A stretch of 64,000 nucleotides of DNA from Zoogloea sp021286885 (GTDB lineage Bacteria > Pseudomonadota > Gammaproteobacteria > Burkholderiales > Rhodocyclaceae), in NCBI RefSeq assembly GCF_041915215.1, contig NZ_JAYSBV010000003.1. One strand, given 5' to 3'. Below the pieces are notes generated by a model. The model ran no database searches, had not been told where the DNA came from, and saw only the letters and a program-made list of their open reading frames with translations. Shown here in pieces: positions 24,777 to 32,906 of the stretch (positions within the stretch are counted from its first letter, which is position 1; each line of letters begins with the position of its first letter). The translations under genes and the position numbers were made by a program.

Positions 24777-25499
24777 ATGATGCGTCGTATGCCTTTGGAA
24801 GATTTGTCCCTGATTCTCAACCAGGTGGGTTTGTTTCGGGATTTGCCCCCGGAAGTGAGGGATGTCCTCGCCCGGGCAACCCAGGTTGTCAGTCTGGCCA
24901 AAGGCCAGGCCTTCCAGGGGAGCGGGGTGGGGCATGTGATGTCGGGCCACCTGAAGCAGGCGATTTCGATGCCCGATGGGGGCGAGAAGGTGATCGACAT
25001 CCTAGGGCCCCATCGCCAGTTTGGCTTGGCTGAGCTGTTTGGTCGAGCCGAGCATGGGGGGGCTGTGGTGGCGGTGACGCCTGCGGTGGTGCTGCAGATT
25101 GGGCGTGAAGCGGTACTTCAGGCCTTGGAGAGCTGTTCTGAACTACCCCGCCGGATGCTGGGTGAAATGGCCCAACGCCAGTTTTCGATCCAGCAGGAAA
25201 TGGCCGCCGATGGCTGCCAGTCCGGGGCCAGTCGGGTTGAAGAGTACTTGCTGCGCTATGCCGAGCCCAGCCGGGACGGGCGCGCCCTGGTGGATCTGCC
25301 CTTTCCCAAGCTGGTGATGGCTGCGCGTCTGGGGCTCACGCCCGAGACCCTGTCGCGCATCTTCCGGGAAATGTCGGAGGCGGGGTTGATCCAGGTGCAG
25401 GGGCGCCAAGTCTGGCTGCAGCCCTGCTTGCTGATGCGTCGGGGGGTGAGCGCACCTGTAGCGGCCCGCCCGGCCCAGCGCAGTCACGCCTTCTGTTGA
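24777..25499 (+). CDS. Crp/Fnr-family transcriptional regulator
   Basis: This 240-residue regulator has an N-terminal cyclic-nucleotide-binding-type beta-roll (residues about 12-125, LFRDLPPEVRDVLARATQVVSLAKGQAF). A dimerisation helix follows, then a C-terminal Crp-type winged helix with VMAARLGLTPETLSRIFREMSEAGLIQVQGRQVWL. It has no N-terminal cysteine cluster, so it is not an iron-sulfur FNR. It resembles the DNR/NnrR-like subgroup acting in denitrification, or other heme or NO sensors. Start is at 24777 or 24780; AGGAG spacing favours the second. Its promoter carries NarL and FNR-type sites, so it is probably a subordinate regulator induced by nitrate without oxygen. Its targets are unknown. 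Confidence 0.85.
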   Translation: MMRRMPLEDLSLILNQVGLFRDLPPEVRDVLARATQVVSLAKGQAFQGSGVGHVMSGHLKQAISMPDGGEKVIDILGPHRQFGLAELFGRAEHGGAVVAVTPAVVLQIGREAVLQALESCSELPRRMLGEMAQRQFSIQQEMAADGCQSGASRVEEYLLRYAEPSRDGRALVDLPFPKLVMAARLGLTPETLSRIFREMSEAGLIQVQGRQVWLQPCLLMRRGVSAPVAARPAQRSHAFC

Positions 25500-25547
25500 T
25501 CCTGCCAGGGCAGGGCGGCGCCCTGGGGGTGGGCGCCGTGCCGTGTG

Positions 25548-26219
25548 TTAGCCCCGCAGGCTGATCACGGGCCAGCCCTCGGCCTCGGCCCGGGCTTGCA
25601 GGGTGGCATCCGGATCGACGGCCACCGGGTTCGTCACCTTGCAGAGCAGGGGCAGATCGTTGTGGGAGTCGCTGTAAAAGCTGCTCTTGCCAAAGCTGCT
25701 CCAGTTGAGGGCCATGCTCTCCAGCCAGCTTTCCACCCGTTCGATCTTGCCGCCCTGGAACGACGGGGTGCCCCGGGGCTTGCCAGTGAAGGCGCCGTTT
25801 TCCTGGGCGGGGATGGTGGCGATCAAGTGCGGGATGCCAAACGCCCGCACGATGGGGCCGGTCACAAAGCTGTTGGTGGCGGTGACCACGGCCACGATGT
25901 CGCCCGCAGCCAGATGTTCATTCACCAGCGCCTGGGCCTTGGGGGTCATCATGGGGCGGACGGTGCTCTCCATGAACTCTGCGTGCCAGGCGTCCAGTTC
26001 GGCGCGGGTGTGGCGGGCGAGGGGCTGGAGCTGGAAATCCAGAAATTCATAAATATCCAGGGTTCCTGCCTTGTACTGCTCGTAAAACGCCACGTTACGG
26101 GCTTCAAACACCTCTTTATCGACGATGCCCTTGCGGGTCAGGAACTGCCCCCACTCGAAATCCGAGTCGCCGGCCAGAAGGGTGTTGTCCAGATCAAACA
26201 GAGCAAGATTCAGGGTCAT
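25548..26219 (-). CDS. HAD-superfamily IB phosphatase (SerB-like)
   Basis: This is a 223-residue haloacid-dehalogenase phosphatase. Motif I is LALFDLDNTLLAGDSDFEW with the nucleophilic aspartate, motif II is AVVTATNSF, and motif IV is YSDSHNDLPLL. It belongs to the subfamily IB group often annotated as phosphoserine phosphatase-like or CicA-like. In proteobacteria such proteins are often encoded near hda, as here (about 100 bp downstream of it, same strand). The natural substrate is not known; a small phosphate ester is likely. Confidence 0.85.
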   Translation of the reverse strand: MTLNLALFDLDNTLLAGDSDFEWGQFLTRKGIVDKEVFEARNVAFYEQYKAGTLDIYEFLDFQLQPLARHTRAELDAWHAEFMESTVRPMMTPKAQALVNEHLAAGDIVAVVTATNSFVTGPIVRAFGIPHLIATIPAQENGAFTGKPRGTPSFQGGKIERVESWLESMALNWSSFGKSSFYSDSHNDLPLLCKVTNPVAVDPDATLQARAEAEGWPVISLRG

Positions 26220-26323
26220 GGTACAGGTCTCGGGATTCGGGAAACTTGGAAAGCTCAGAGCGCTGGGCCGGGCAGGGGCGCCCGGGCTGAGGCGCGGCTA
26301 TAAAACGCGGCTATAAAATGCGG

Positions 26324-27007
26324 TTATAAATTGGGATTGCGCTGCAGGATTTCCCGCACCAGGGGCAGGGTGATGGGACGCTTGCGCTCCAGGGAAGCTT
26401 CGTCCAGCGCATCCAGGGTACGCAGCAGGCTGGCCAGATCGCGCCGTCCGTGGCGTTGCAGGTACTGGATGATTTCCGGCTCCAGGCGCAGCCCTCGGGT
26501 GGCTGCCTGGGCATGCAGGATGGCGAGCCGGTCGGCTTCGGTGAGATCTTTCACCTCGAAAATCAGCCCCTGACCGATGCGGGTGCGCAGGTCTTCGCGC
26601 AGCTGGAGCTGGAGCGGCGCCGAACGGCCACTGGTGATCAGGGTCATGCGCAGCGGGCGGGACGCGTTGAAGGCCCGGAACAGGGCGATCTGGGCCTCGG
26701 GCCCCAGTTGCTCCACATCATCCACCGCCAACAGCAGGGTGTCGGCCTCGGGCAGGGTGGCGCCGATGTCCCGCCCGCGCAGGTAGCAGGCGGGGCGCCC
26801 GGCCTGGGCAGCCGCCGTCACCACGCTGCGCAGCAGGTGGGTGCGCCCGCTCCCCGGATAGCCCCACAGATAAATGTGGGGCGGCGGATTGGGCACCAGC
26901 GGCACGGCCTCGTGGAGGGCGGCCAGCAGGTGGGCGTTGGAGGCGGCGACGAAGTTTTCCAGCAGCGGGACTTCGTCCTCGCGCAGGTCTAGGGTGAGTT
27001 GCTTCAC
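26324..27007 (-). CDS. hda: DnaA regulatory inactivator Hda
   Basis: Hda promotes hydrolysis of DnaA-bound ATP when held on the sliding clamp, preventing extra rounds of replication initiation. The 227-residue protein begins (V/M)KQLTLDL, whose QLTLDL fits the clamp-binding motif. It then has a DnaA-like AAA+ core with a Walker A variant GYPGSGRTHLL, Walker B LLLAVDDVEQL and sensor residues near LRTRIGQGLIFEVKDL. The start is GTG at 27007, chosen because it puts the clamp motif at the N terminus as in E. coli; the frame extends nine codons further. It is divergent from purM, a common betaproteobacterial arrangement. Confidence 0.92.
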   Translation of the reverse strand: MKQLTLDLREDEVPLLENFVAASNAHLLAALHEAVPLVPNPPPHIYLWGYPGSGRTHLLRSVVTAAAQAGRPACYLRGRDIGATLPEADTLLLAVDDVEQLGPEAQIALFRAFNASRPLRMTLITSGRSAPLQLQLREDLRTRIGQGLIFEVKDLTEADRLAILHAQAATRGLRLEPEIIQYLQRHGRRDLASLLRTLDALDEASLERKRPITLPLVREILQRNPNL

Positions 27008-27221
27008 GCGGGCTTTGCGCCGCTGCGCACCCAAAAGGGGCGAAACGGCGACATTTCAGCTAAAATTCGGGTTTGTTTGCGTCGGCACCCCGCCAGAACC
27101 TCAAGTTCGGGCGATGTCTGTCGATGCAAGGCCCATTAATGTAGCCGGTCGCGGCGGCCTGCTCAACCCGATGAAAGCAGGTTGTGCTGCCCGGCGGCTC
27201 CAAGAGAAGACCACAGAACCC

Positions 27222-28256
27222 ATGAGCTCCCTTACTTATCGCGACGCCGGTGTTGATATTGATGCTGGTGATGCCCTGGTAGACCGTATCAAGCCTTTCG
27301 CCAAGCGCACCATGCGCCCGGAGGTGATGGGCGGCATCGGCGGCTTCGGGGCCCTGTTTGAAATCTCCAAGAAGTTCAAGGAGCCCGTCCTGGTGTCTGG
27401 CACCGACGGCGTGGGCACCAAGCTGAAGCTGGCTTTCCAGCTCAACAAGCACGACACCGTGGGCCAGGATCTGGTGGCCATGAGCGTTAACGACATCCTG
27501 GTGCAGGGCGCCGAGCCCCTGTTCTTCCTGGACTACTTTGCCTGCGGCAAGCTGGATGTGGATACCGCCGCCACCGTGGTGCAGGGCATTGCCCAGGGTT
27601 GCGAGCTGTCCGGCTGCGCCCTGATCGGTGGTGAAACCGCCGAAATGCCCAGCATGTACCCCGATGGCGAATACGATCTGGCCGGCTTCGCCGTCGGCGC
27701 AGTCGAAAAGAGCCAGATCATCGACGGTTCCACCATCCGCCCGGGTGACGTGGTGCTGGGTCTCGCTTCCAGCGGCGCCCACTCCAACGGCTACTCCCTG
27801 ATCCGCAAGGTCATCGAAGTGGCCAAGCCCGATCTGGATGCCGACTTCCACGGCCGCAAGATGCGCGACGTGATCATGGAGCCCACCCGGATCTACGTGA
27901 AGTCCCTGCTGTCCCTGATGGAAAAGCGTGCCGGTCTGGTGAAGGGCATGGCCCACATCACCGGCGGTGGCCTGCTGGAAAACATCCCCCGCGTGCTCGC
28001 CGACAACCTGACCGCCGTCCTCAAGAAAGACGCCTGGACCCTGCCGCCCCTGTTCCAGTGGCTGCAACAGGCCGGCAACGTGGATGCCCAGGAAATGTAC
28101 CGGGTGTTCAACTGCGGTATCGGCATGGCCGTGATCGTGGCCGCTGAAGATGCCGAGTTCGCCGCTGCCGAACTGCGCGCCTCCGGCGAAACTGTGTTCG
28201 TGCTCGGCACCGTGGAAGCCCGCGCCGAAGGCCAAGCCCAGACCGTGGTGATCTAA
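27222..28256 (+). CDS. purM: Phosphoribosylformylglycinamidine cyclo-ligase PurM
   Basis: PurM closes the imidazole ring of 5-aminoimidazole ribonucleotide using ATP, the fifth step of purine synthesis. The 344-residue protein has the family sequence throughout: LTYRDAGVDIDAGDALVDRIKPFAKRT at the start, SGTDGVGTKLKLAFQLNKHDTVGQDLVAMSVNDILVQGAEPLFFLDYFACG, GGETAEMPSMYPDGEYDLAGFAVG, and GMAHITGGGLLENIPRVL. The ATG at 27222 matches the family start; an open frame extends upstream without family similarity. It has its own promoter region opposite hda and its own terminator. Confidence 0.97.
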   Translation: MSSLTYRDAGVDIDAGDALVDRIKPFAKRTMRPEVMGGIGGFGALFEISKKFKEPVLVSGTDGVGTKLKLAFQLNKHDTVGQDLVAMSVNDILVQGAEPLFFLDYFACGKLDVDTAATVVQGIAQGCELSGCALIGGETAEMPSMYPDGEYDLAGFAVGAVEKSQIIDGSTIRPGDVVLGLASSGAHSNGYSLIRKVIEVAKPDLDADFHGRKMRDVIMEPTRIYVKSLLSLMEKRAGLVKGMAHITGGGLLENIPRVLADNLTAVLKKDAWTLPPLFQWLQQAGNVDAQEMYRVFNCGIGMAVIVAAEDAEFAAAELRASGETVFVLGTVEARAEGQAQTVVI

Positions 28257-28295
28257 GCTTCGGCTGATCTGCACCAGAAGCCGCTTCTGTGCAAA

Positions 28296-28330
28296 CCCCG
28301 ACCTGCCCGTGTGGGCAGTCGGGGTTTTTT
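28296..28330 (+). terminator. Rho-independent terminator of purM
   Basis: CCCCGAC-c-TGCCC pairs with GGGCAGTCGGGG around a GTGT loop, followed at once by six T residues. A single-base bulge does not disturb it. It lies about 40 bases past the purM stop and faces the convergent cti gene. Confidence 0.9.
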
Positions 28331-28397
28331 ATTGGCCGGCCTACGCTGGCCACTGAGTCTGGCCACTCAGCCCCCACCAAGGGGGCTCAGTGCGTGC

Positions 28398-30764
28398 TCA
28401 GAGATTGTCGAGCCGGCTGTAATCCAGAATCGCTGCTTCCCGGGGTGACTTGCGCTGCCAGGCGGCGTGGATTGCATCGCTCACCGGCCAGAAGCGCGGG
28501 TTGGTGCGGCGCACGCCGTAGCGCTCCACCAGGGCCACCAGATCGGCCTCACTCTCCAGGGCGGCAACCTGCTTGGCAAAGTCGGGGAGTTCGGCCTCGC
28601 TTACCCGAAAAATCAGGTTCGGATAGGCCCCCGCGAAGCCATCCAGGGCCAGCAGCCGGTCTTCGGCGGGCAGGCGCCGGCTTTCTTCCCGGAACAGTTC
28701 GGCCACGTTGCTGTGGGCGCTGTTGCGCACCAGGGAGAACACCTGCAGGGGCTTGCGCCGGTCGGTGGGCTCCAGGGCCACCAGGCTCAGTTCGGGCATG
28801 CGAGATGCCGGCAGGCCGCTCACCCGGTTCAGGTTCTGGAGCGCGGCCAGATCGGTGGCGCTATAGCCCAGGCCCTGAAAATCCAGCCGAGCCTCCCGCA
28901 CCGGCTTCAGGCGCTGCTGGATGCTGCGGTAAAACTCGTCCAGGGGGTCGCTGCTGCGGTAGCGGATGCCGGTTTCGCCGGGGTAGTAGCGGGCCGCATC
29001 GGCAAACTCCCGGATGCGCAGATCGGGCTTGCCCCGGTACCACTGATCCAGCACCTTCTGGCGCTCTTTCAGGGGCAGGAAGGTGAGGAAGTTCTGTTCG
29101 CCCTCCATGCGCAAAAAATCCATGTAGAGCCGGGTGGAAAGCTGGTGCCCCACGTTGCCATACACGTCAAACCCGGCCACCAACAGATAGTGCATGCGCT
29201 CAAACAGCGGATAGCCCAGCAGCAGCGTGGTCTGGGGGCGATCCCCGGCTAGGCCCCGGATCACCGATGCGCTATCAAAGTGGCGAAACACCGTTAGCCC
29301 GGCGGTGGGGTTGTGCCCATCGCCATCCCACAGGTCAGCCAGGCGCGGAGCGGTCTTGCCCTGGAGCTTGGCCGCAAAACCAGCCTTGGCCTTCAGGTAT
29401 TCCCGCTCGCCCCGGGCATAGCGATGCCAGGCCAGAATGCCCATGCTTCGGTCGTCTTCGGCGGGCATGCGCAGATTGGGCTGGGTGGCTTCCAGCAGCG
29501 CGGCGGTGTGGCGGGCGAGTTCGCCTTCCGGCGAGAGGAAGATCACCCAGAAATGATCGTTGATCACGTTGAGCGCCACCTGGCCCCGGCACACGGGCCC
29601 TTTCATGAAACCCATCAGGGTGAAGCGGGCGTCATCCAGCATGAAGCGGTAACGGGCATCCACCGGCAGATCGTGGAAGGTGGCGAAGGGGTTGGAGGCG
29701 GTTTTTGGGTCGTAGCCCGGCAGGCGCTGCACCTGGAGCGGCGCATCAAAAAACCACTGGCGCAGCCGTGCCATGCGCGCCGGGCCCAGGGGCAGGGGCA
29801 TGAAGGTCTTGGCCACCGGGGCCGCCTCCAGGGGGCGCAGGCGGTAATACACCCGCGCCACCTCGGGATCATCGTAGGGGCGCCGGGTGGCGATCACGTC
29901 GATGGGCTGGCCCGGGGCTGTGCGGCTGCGCACCAGTTCGAACAAGGGGCCCGGGTGCTCCTCGAAATACAAGTGGCCGATGTACCAGTGCTCGAAGATG
30001 TAGCGGGCGGCCAGCTGGGCCTGGGGGCTATCGCCATTGAGCAGGGCCTCCCACGCGGCCACGTCCCGCGCCACGGCGGGGGCCAGGGGCGCCGGAGCGC
30101 TGGGCGGGGCGCCTGCTTCGATCCAGCGGCTCAGGGTTTCGTGTTCTGCGGCAGACAGGGCCGGCAGGCCGTAGGGCATGCCCCATTGGGGATGCTGGCG
30201 CATGTAGCTATCGAAGCTTTCGATGCGCGGGCACATCTGGCTGCGATCCAGGCTCAGGTCTTCATCGCTGAAATCTTCTGCCGGCAGGGGGCCGCTCCTG
30301 GGGCCCGGGTTTTGCTGCTTCATGCCCAGGATGCGATACAGCACGCTCGCCTCCAGGTTGGCCTCGGGGCTCGGGCTGCGCTCGTTGAGCACCGGGAAAA
30401 AGCCCTTTTCGCGCCACGCTTCGTTGCTGTGGGCATCCAGCCCCAGGCGGGTGGGCTCGGCGGCCAGCAGCCGGGTGCTGGAATACACCGAATCAGGCCG
30501 GGCGCCCCGGGTGATCCCGTCGTAGCGGCTCAGGTTGAGCTGGCAGGGGGAGTCGTAGCAGGCGTGGCAGCTCACGCAGCGTCTATCCAGGATGGGGCGC
30601 ACCTGGGTGCGGTAATCGGGCGCGGGGGCCACCGGCAGCACGGGGGCGTCGTAGCGCCCCGGGTCGGCGGGGCCGAGCTTCTCGTCCAGCTGGTGGGCGG
30701 TGATCACGGTGGTGCAGCCGGCCAGCACCAGGGCCAGCAGGGCGAGGGAGGAGAGCTGCTTCAT
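28398..30764 (-). CDS. cti: Fatty acid cis/trans isomerase (Cti), c-type heme lipoprotein
   Basis: Cti converts cis-unsaturated membrane fatty acids to the trans form in place, a fast response to solvents, heat or heavy metals known from Pseudomonas and Vibrio. The 788-residue protein has a lipoprotein-type signal ending LVLAGC (Cys17), so it is probably membrane-anchored in the periplasm. A heme-binding CVSCH lies at residues 63-67, as expected for the cytochrome-c type motif of Cti. The rest matches the family in length and in segments such as QMCPRIESFDSYMRQHPQWGMPYGLPAL. It is coupled to the upstream GNAT gene by an ATGA overlap. Confidence 0.93.
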   Translation of the reverse strand: MKQLSSLALLALVLAGCTTVITAHQLDEKLGPADPGRYDAPVLPVAPAPDYRTQVRPILDRRCVSCHACYDSPCQLNLSRYDGITRGARPDSVYSSTRLLAAEPTRLGLDAHSNEAWREKGFFPVLNERSPSPEANLEASVLYRILGMKQQNPGPRSGPLPAEDFSDEDLSLDRSQMCPRIESFDSYMRQHPQWGMPYGLPALSAAEHETLSRWIEAGAPPSAPAPLAPAVARDVAAWEALLNGDSPQAQLAARYIFEHWYIGHLYFEEHPGPLFELVRSRTAPGQPIDVIATRRPYDDPEVARVYYRLRPLEAAPVAKTFMPLPLGPARMARLRQWFFDAPLQVQRLPGYDPKTASNPFATFHDLPVDARYRFMLDDARFTLMGFMKGPVCRGQVALNVINDHFWVIFLSPEGELARHTAALLEATQPNLRMPAEDDRSMGILAWHRYARGEREYLKAKAGFAAKLQGKTAPRLADLWDGDGHNPTAGLTVFRHFDSASVIRGLAGDRPQTTLLLGYPLFERMHYLLVAGFDVYGNVGHQLSTRLYMDFLRMEGEQNFLTFLPLKERQKVLDQWYRGKPDLRIREFADAARYYPGETGIRYRSSDPLDEFYRSIQQRLKPVREARLDFQGLGYSATDLAALQNLNRVSGLPASRMPELSLVALEPTDRRKPLQVFSLVRNSAHSNVAELFREESRRLPAEDRLLALDGFAGAYPNLIFRVSEAELPDFAKQVAALESEADLVALVERYGVRRTNPRFWPVSDAIHAAWQRKSPREAAILDYSRLDNL

Positions 30765-31264
30765 CGGTGTGGGCGCGGGCGGGTCATATAGCAGGCCTCC
30801 GCGCCATAGCTGGCAAGCTTGGCCTGGAGGTCGGAGGTGAGGGGCGCGGGCACAAAACCCAGCCGCGCCCAGAAGCTTTGGGAGTTCTGAATGGCGATCA
30901 GGTGGGCCGGCAGCCCCCGGGCATCGGCCAGGGCCAACAGCTGATGGGCGAGGGCCTGGCCCACCCCCATGCCCCGCGCCCGGGGCGCCATGGCCAGATC
31001 ATGCAGATACAGGGTATCGGGCGCCGTGGGCAGCACGCACGCTTCTGCATCCAGCAGGGGGGGGCGGGCGGCCGTCCAGGGCAGGGCGAGCAGATAGCCC
31101 AGCAGCCCACCGTCTGGGGCTAGCGCCACCCGGCAGGTGTCGGGGGAGGCGGCCAGCTTGGCGCCCATGGACGTGGCGGATTCGGGGACGATGGCGGTGT
31201 AGCAGGCGGCCTGGATCTCCATGATGGCGTCCAGGTCGGCCAGACGGGCTGGGCGGATCTGCAT
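30761..31264 (-). CDS. GNAT-family N-acetyltransferase
   Basis: This is a 167-residue acyl-CoA-dependent transferase. The N-terminal IRPARLADLDAIMEIQAACY is typical of GNAT proteins. The acetyl-CoA site is LYLHDLAMAPRARGMGVGQALAHQLL, with R-x-x-G-x-G/A in slightly altered form (RGMGVG). The late SFWARLGFVPAP is the usual beta-bulge region. The start at 31264 places the family N terminus correctly. Its stop overlaps the cti start, so both are probably made from one mRNA, but no reason for the link is evident. The substrate is unknown. Confidence 0.85.
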   Translation of the reverse strand: MQIRPARLADLDAIMEIQAACYTAIVPESATSMGAKLAASPDTCRVALAPDGGLLGYLLALPWTAARPPLLDAEACVLPTAPDTLYLHDLAMAPRARGMGVGQALAHQLLALADARGLPAHLIAIQNSQSFWARLGFVPAPLTSDLQAKLASYGAEACYMTRPRPHR

Positions 31265-31442
31265 GGGCTGTGTGCGGGGGGCAAAGGAGCGCAAAGGGGC
31301 GCAAGTTTAAGGGGGCTTTGTGAAACGCGTCCATGCACAGCCACCTTGACATGCCCGGAGAGTGTTGTTTTGCGTGCTACTTAACCTGTCTTTACATCGC
31401 CCGAACCCCGTCTAACCGGGGGTGCGGGGATGATGCGCCGGA

Positions 31443-32906
31443 TTGCGTCAAACCCCGTCCGCTGCCGTGTCTTCAAGCTTCCCTCTTCGTTTTGCAAGCC
31501 GCCTGCTGCCAGCCTTGCTGGTGGGTGGGTGCAGCCTGGGGCCGACTTATCAGGCGCCCACGCCCGCGCTTCCCGCCCAATGGTCGGCGCCCCGGCCCGA
31601 CGCTCCCGAGGCGTCCGCCGCTTCCCTGGCCCATTGGTGGACGGCCCTGAATGATCCGGTGCTGGATCAGCTGGTGGCCGATGCCCTCGCCGCCAATCCG
31701 GACTTGGCCTCCGCCCGGGCGGCCTTGCGCGCCGCCCGCGCCAGCCAGACCGAAGCCCGGGCCGCCCTGGCGCCCCAGCTCAGCGCCTCCACCACGCCCC
31801 AGCACACCCGCAGCCTGGGGGTGGATAAAACCCTGTACCAAGGGGGCTTGGACGCAAGTTGGGAGTTGGATGTGTTTGGCGGCCAGCGCCGCGCCCTGGA
31901 AGCCGCCAGCGCCGAGGCCGAGGCCAGCGCGGGGGATCTGTACGCCACCCAGGTCAGCCTGGTGGGGGAGGTGGTGCTCAATTACCTCAACCTGCGTTCG
32001 GCCCAGCAGCGCCTGGCCATTGGCCAAGACAACCTCCTGAGCCAGGACGAAACCCTGCAGATCACTGGCTGGCAGGCCCGGGCTGGCACCGCCACGCCCC
32101 TGGAAGTGGCCCAGGCCCAGGCCAACCGGGATTCCACCGCCGCCCAGTTGCCGGCCCTGGAAACCACCCGGGCCAGCGCCGAATACCATCTGGCGGTGTT
32201 GTGTGGGCGTAAGCCGGGCAGCCTCGGTGCCATCCTCGCCCTGCCCGCCGAGGGCTGGATGAAGGCCCTGCCGCCACTCCCGGCGGGCATCGCCCGGGTG
32301 ATCCCCGCCCAGGCCCTGCGTCAGCGCCCGGACGTGCTCGCCGCCGAACGCCGGCTGGCAGCCGAAACCGCCCGGATCGGCCAGCAGGAAGCCGCCCGTT
32401 ACCCCAGCTTCAGCCTGTCGGGCAGCATCGGCCTGGCGGCCCTCAGTTGGAGCACCTTCGGCGCAGGAGGCCAGATTGCCCGTAGCCTGGGGGCCAGCAT
32501 CTCCGGCCCGGTGTGGGATGCGGGCAGCCGCGCCGCCCGGGTCGAGGCCCAGGGCGCCGTGCGCGATCAGGCCCTGGCCAGCTACCACAAGACCGTGCTC
32601 ACCGCCCTGGAAGACGTGGAGAACGCCCTCACCACCTTCGCCCAGGGCGAAGCCCAGACCCGCAGCCTGGAAACCGGCGCCGACGCAGCCCGCCTCGCCG
32701 CCGAGCTGGCCACCCAACGCTACCGGGCCGGGATCACCGATTTTCAGACCGTACTCAGTACCCAGCGCACCCGCCTCAGCCTGGAAGACAGCCTCGCCTC
32801 CGCCCGGCTGACCCGGCTCAAGGGGCTGGTGCAACTTTACAAGGCCCTGGGGGGCGGCTGGCCCGCCCCGGCCACCGACCTTGCGACCGGAAAACACGAT
32901 TCATGA
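31443..32906 (+). CDS. Outer-membrane efflux lipoprotein, NodT/OprM type
   Basis: This is the TolC-like outer-membrane channel of the efflux operon that follows. The 487-residue protein has a lipoprotein signal (LLPALLVGGC), then SLGPTYQAPTPALPAQW, the classic NodT-family opening. Two repeats of the outer-membrane efflux domain follow, with DASWELDVFGGQRRALEAA and QRPDVLAAERRLAAETARIG. The start is uncertain: TTG at 31443 gives the full open frame and GTG at 31467 is an alternative nearer the signal. It overlaps the adaptor gene by four bases. With the adaptor, ATPase and permease it forms a complete MacAB-TolC-like tripartite set. Confidence 0.9.
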   Translation: MRQTPSAAVSSSFPLRFASRLLPALLVGGCSLGPTYQAPTPALPAQWSAPRPDAPEASAASLAHWWTALNDPVLDQLVADALAANPDLASARAALRAARASQTEARAALAPQLSASTTPQHTRSLGVDKTLYQGGLDASWELDVFGGQRRALEAASAEAEASAGDLYATQVSLVGEVVLNYLNLRSAQQRLAIGQDNLLSQDETLQITGWQARAGTATPLEVAQAQANRDSTAAQLPALETTRASAEYHLAVLCGRKPGSLGAILALPAEGWMKALPPLPAGIARVIPAQALRQRPDVLAAERRLAAETARIGQQEAARYPSFSLSGSIGLAALSWSTFGAGGQIARSLGASISGPVWDAGSRAARVEAQGAVRDQALASYHKTVLTALEDVENALTTFAQGEAQTRSLETGADAARLAAELATQRYRAGITDFQTVLSTQRTRLSLEDSLASARLTRLKGLVQLYKALGGGWPAPATDLATGKHDS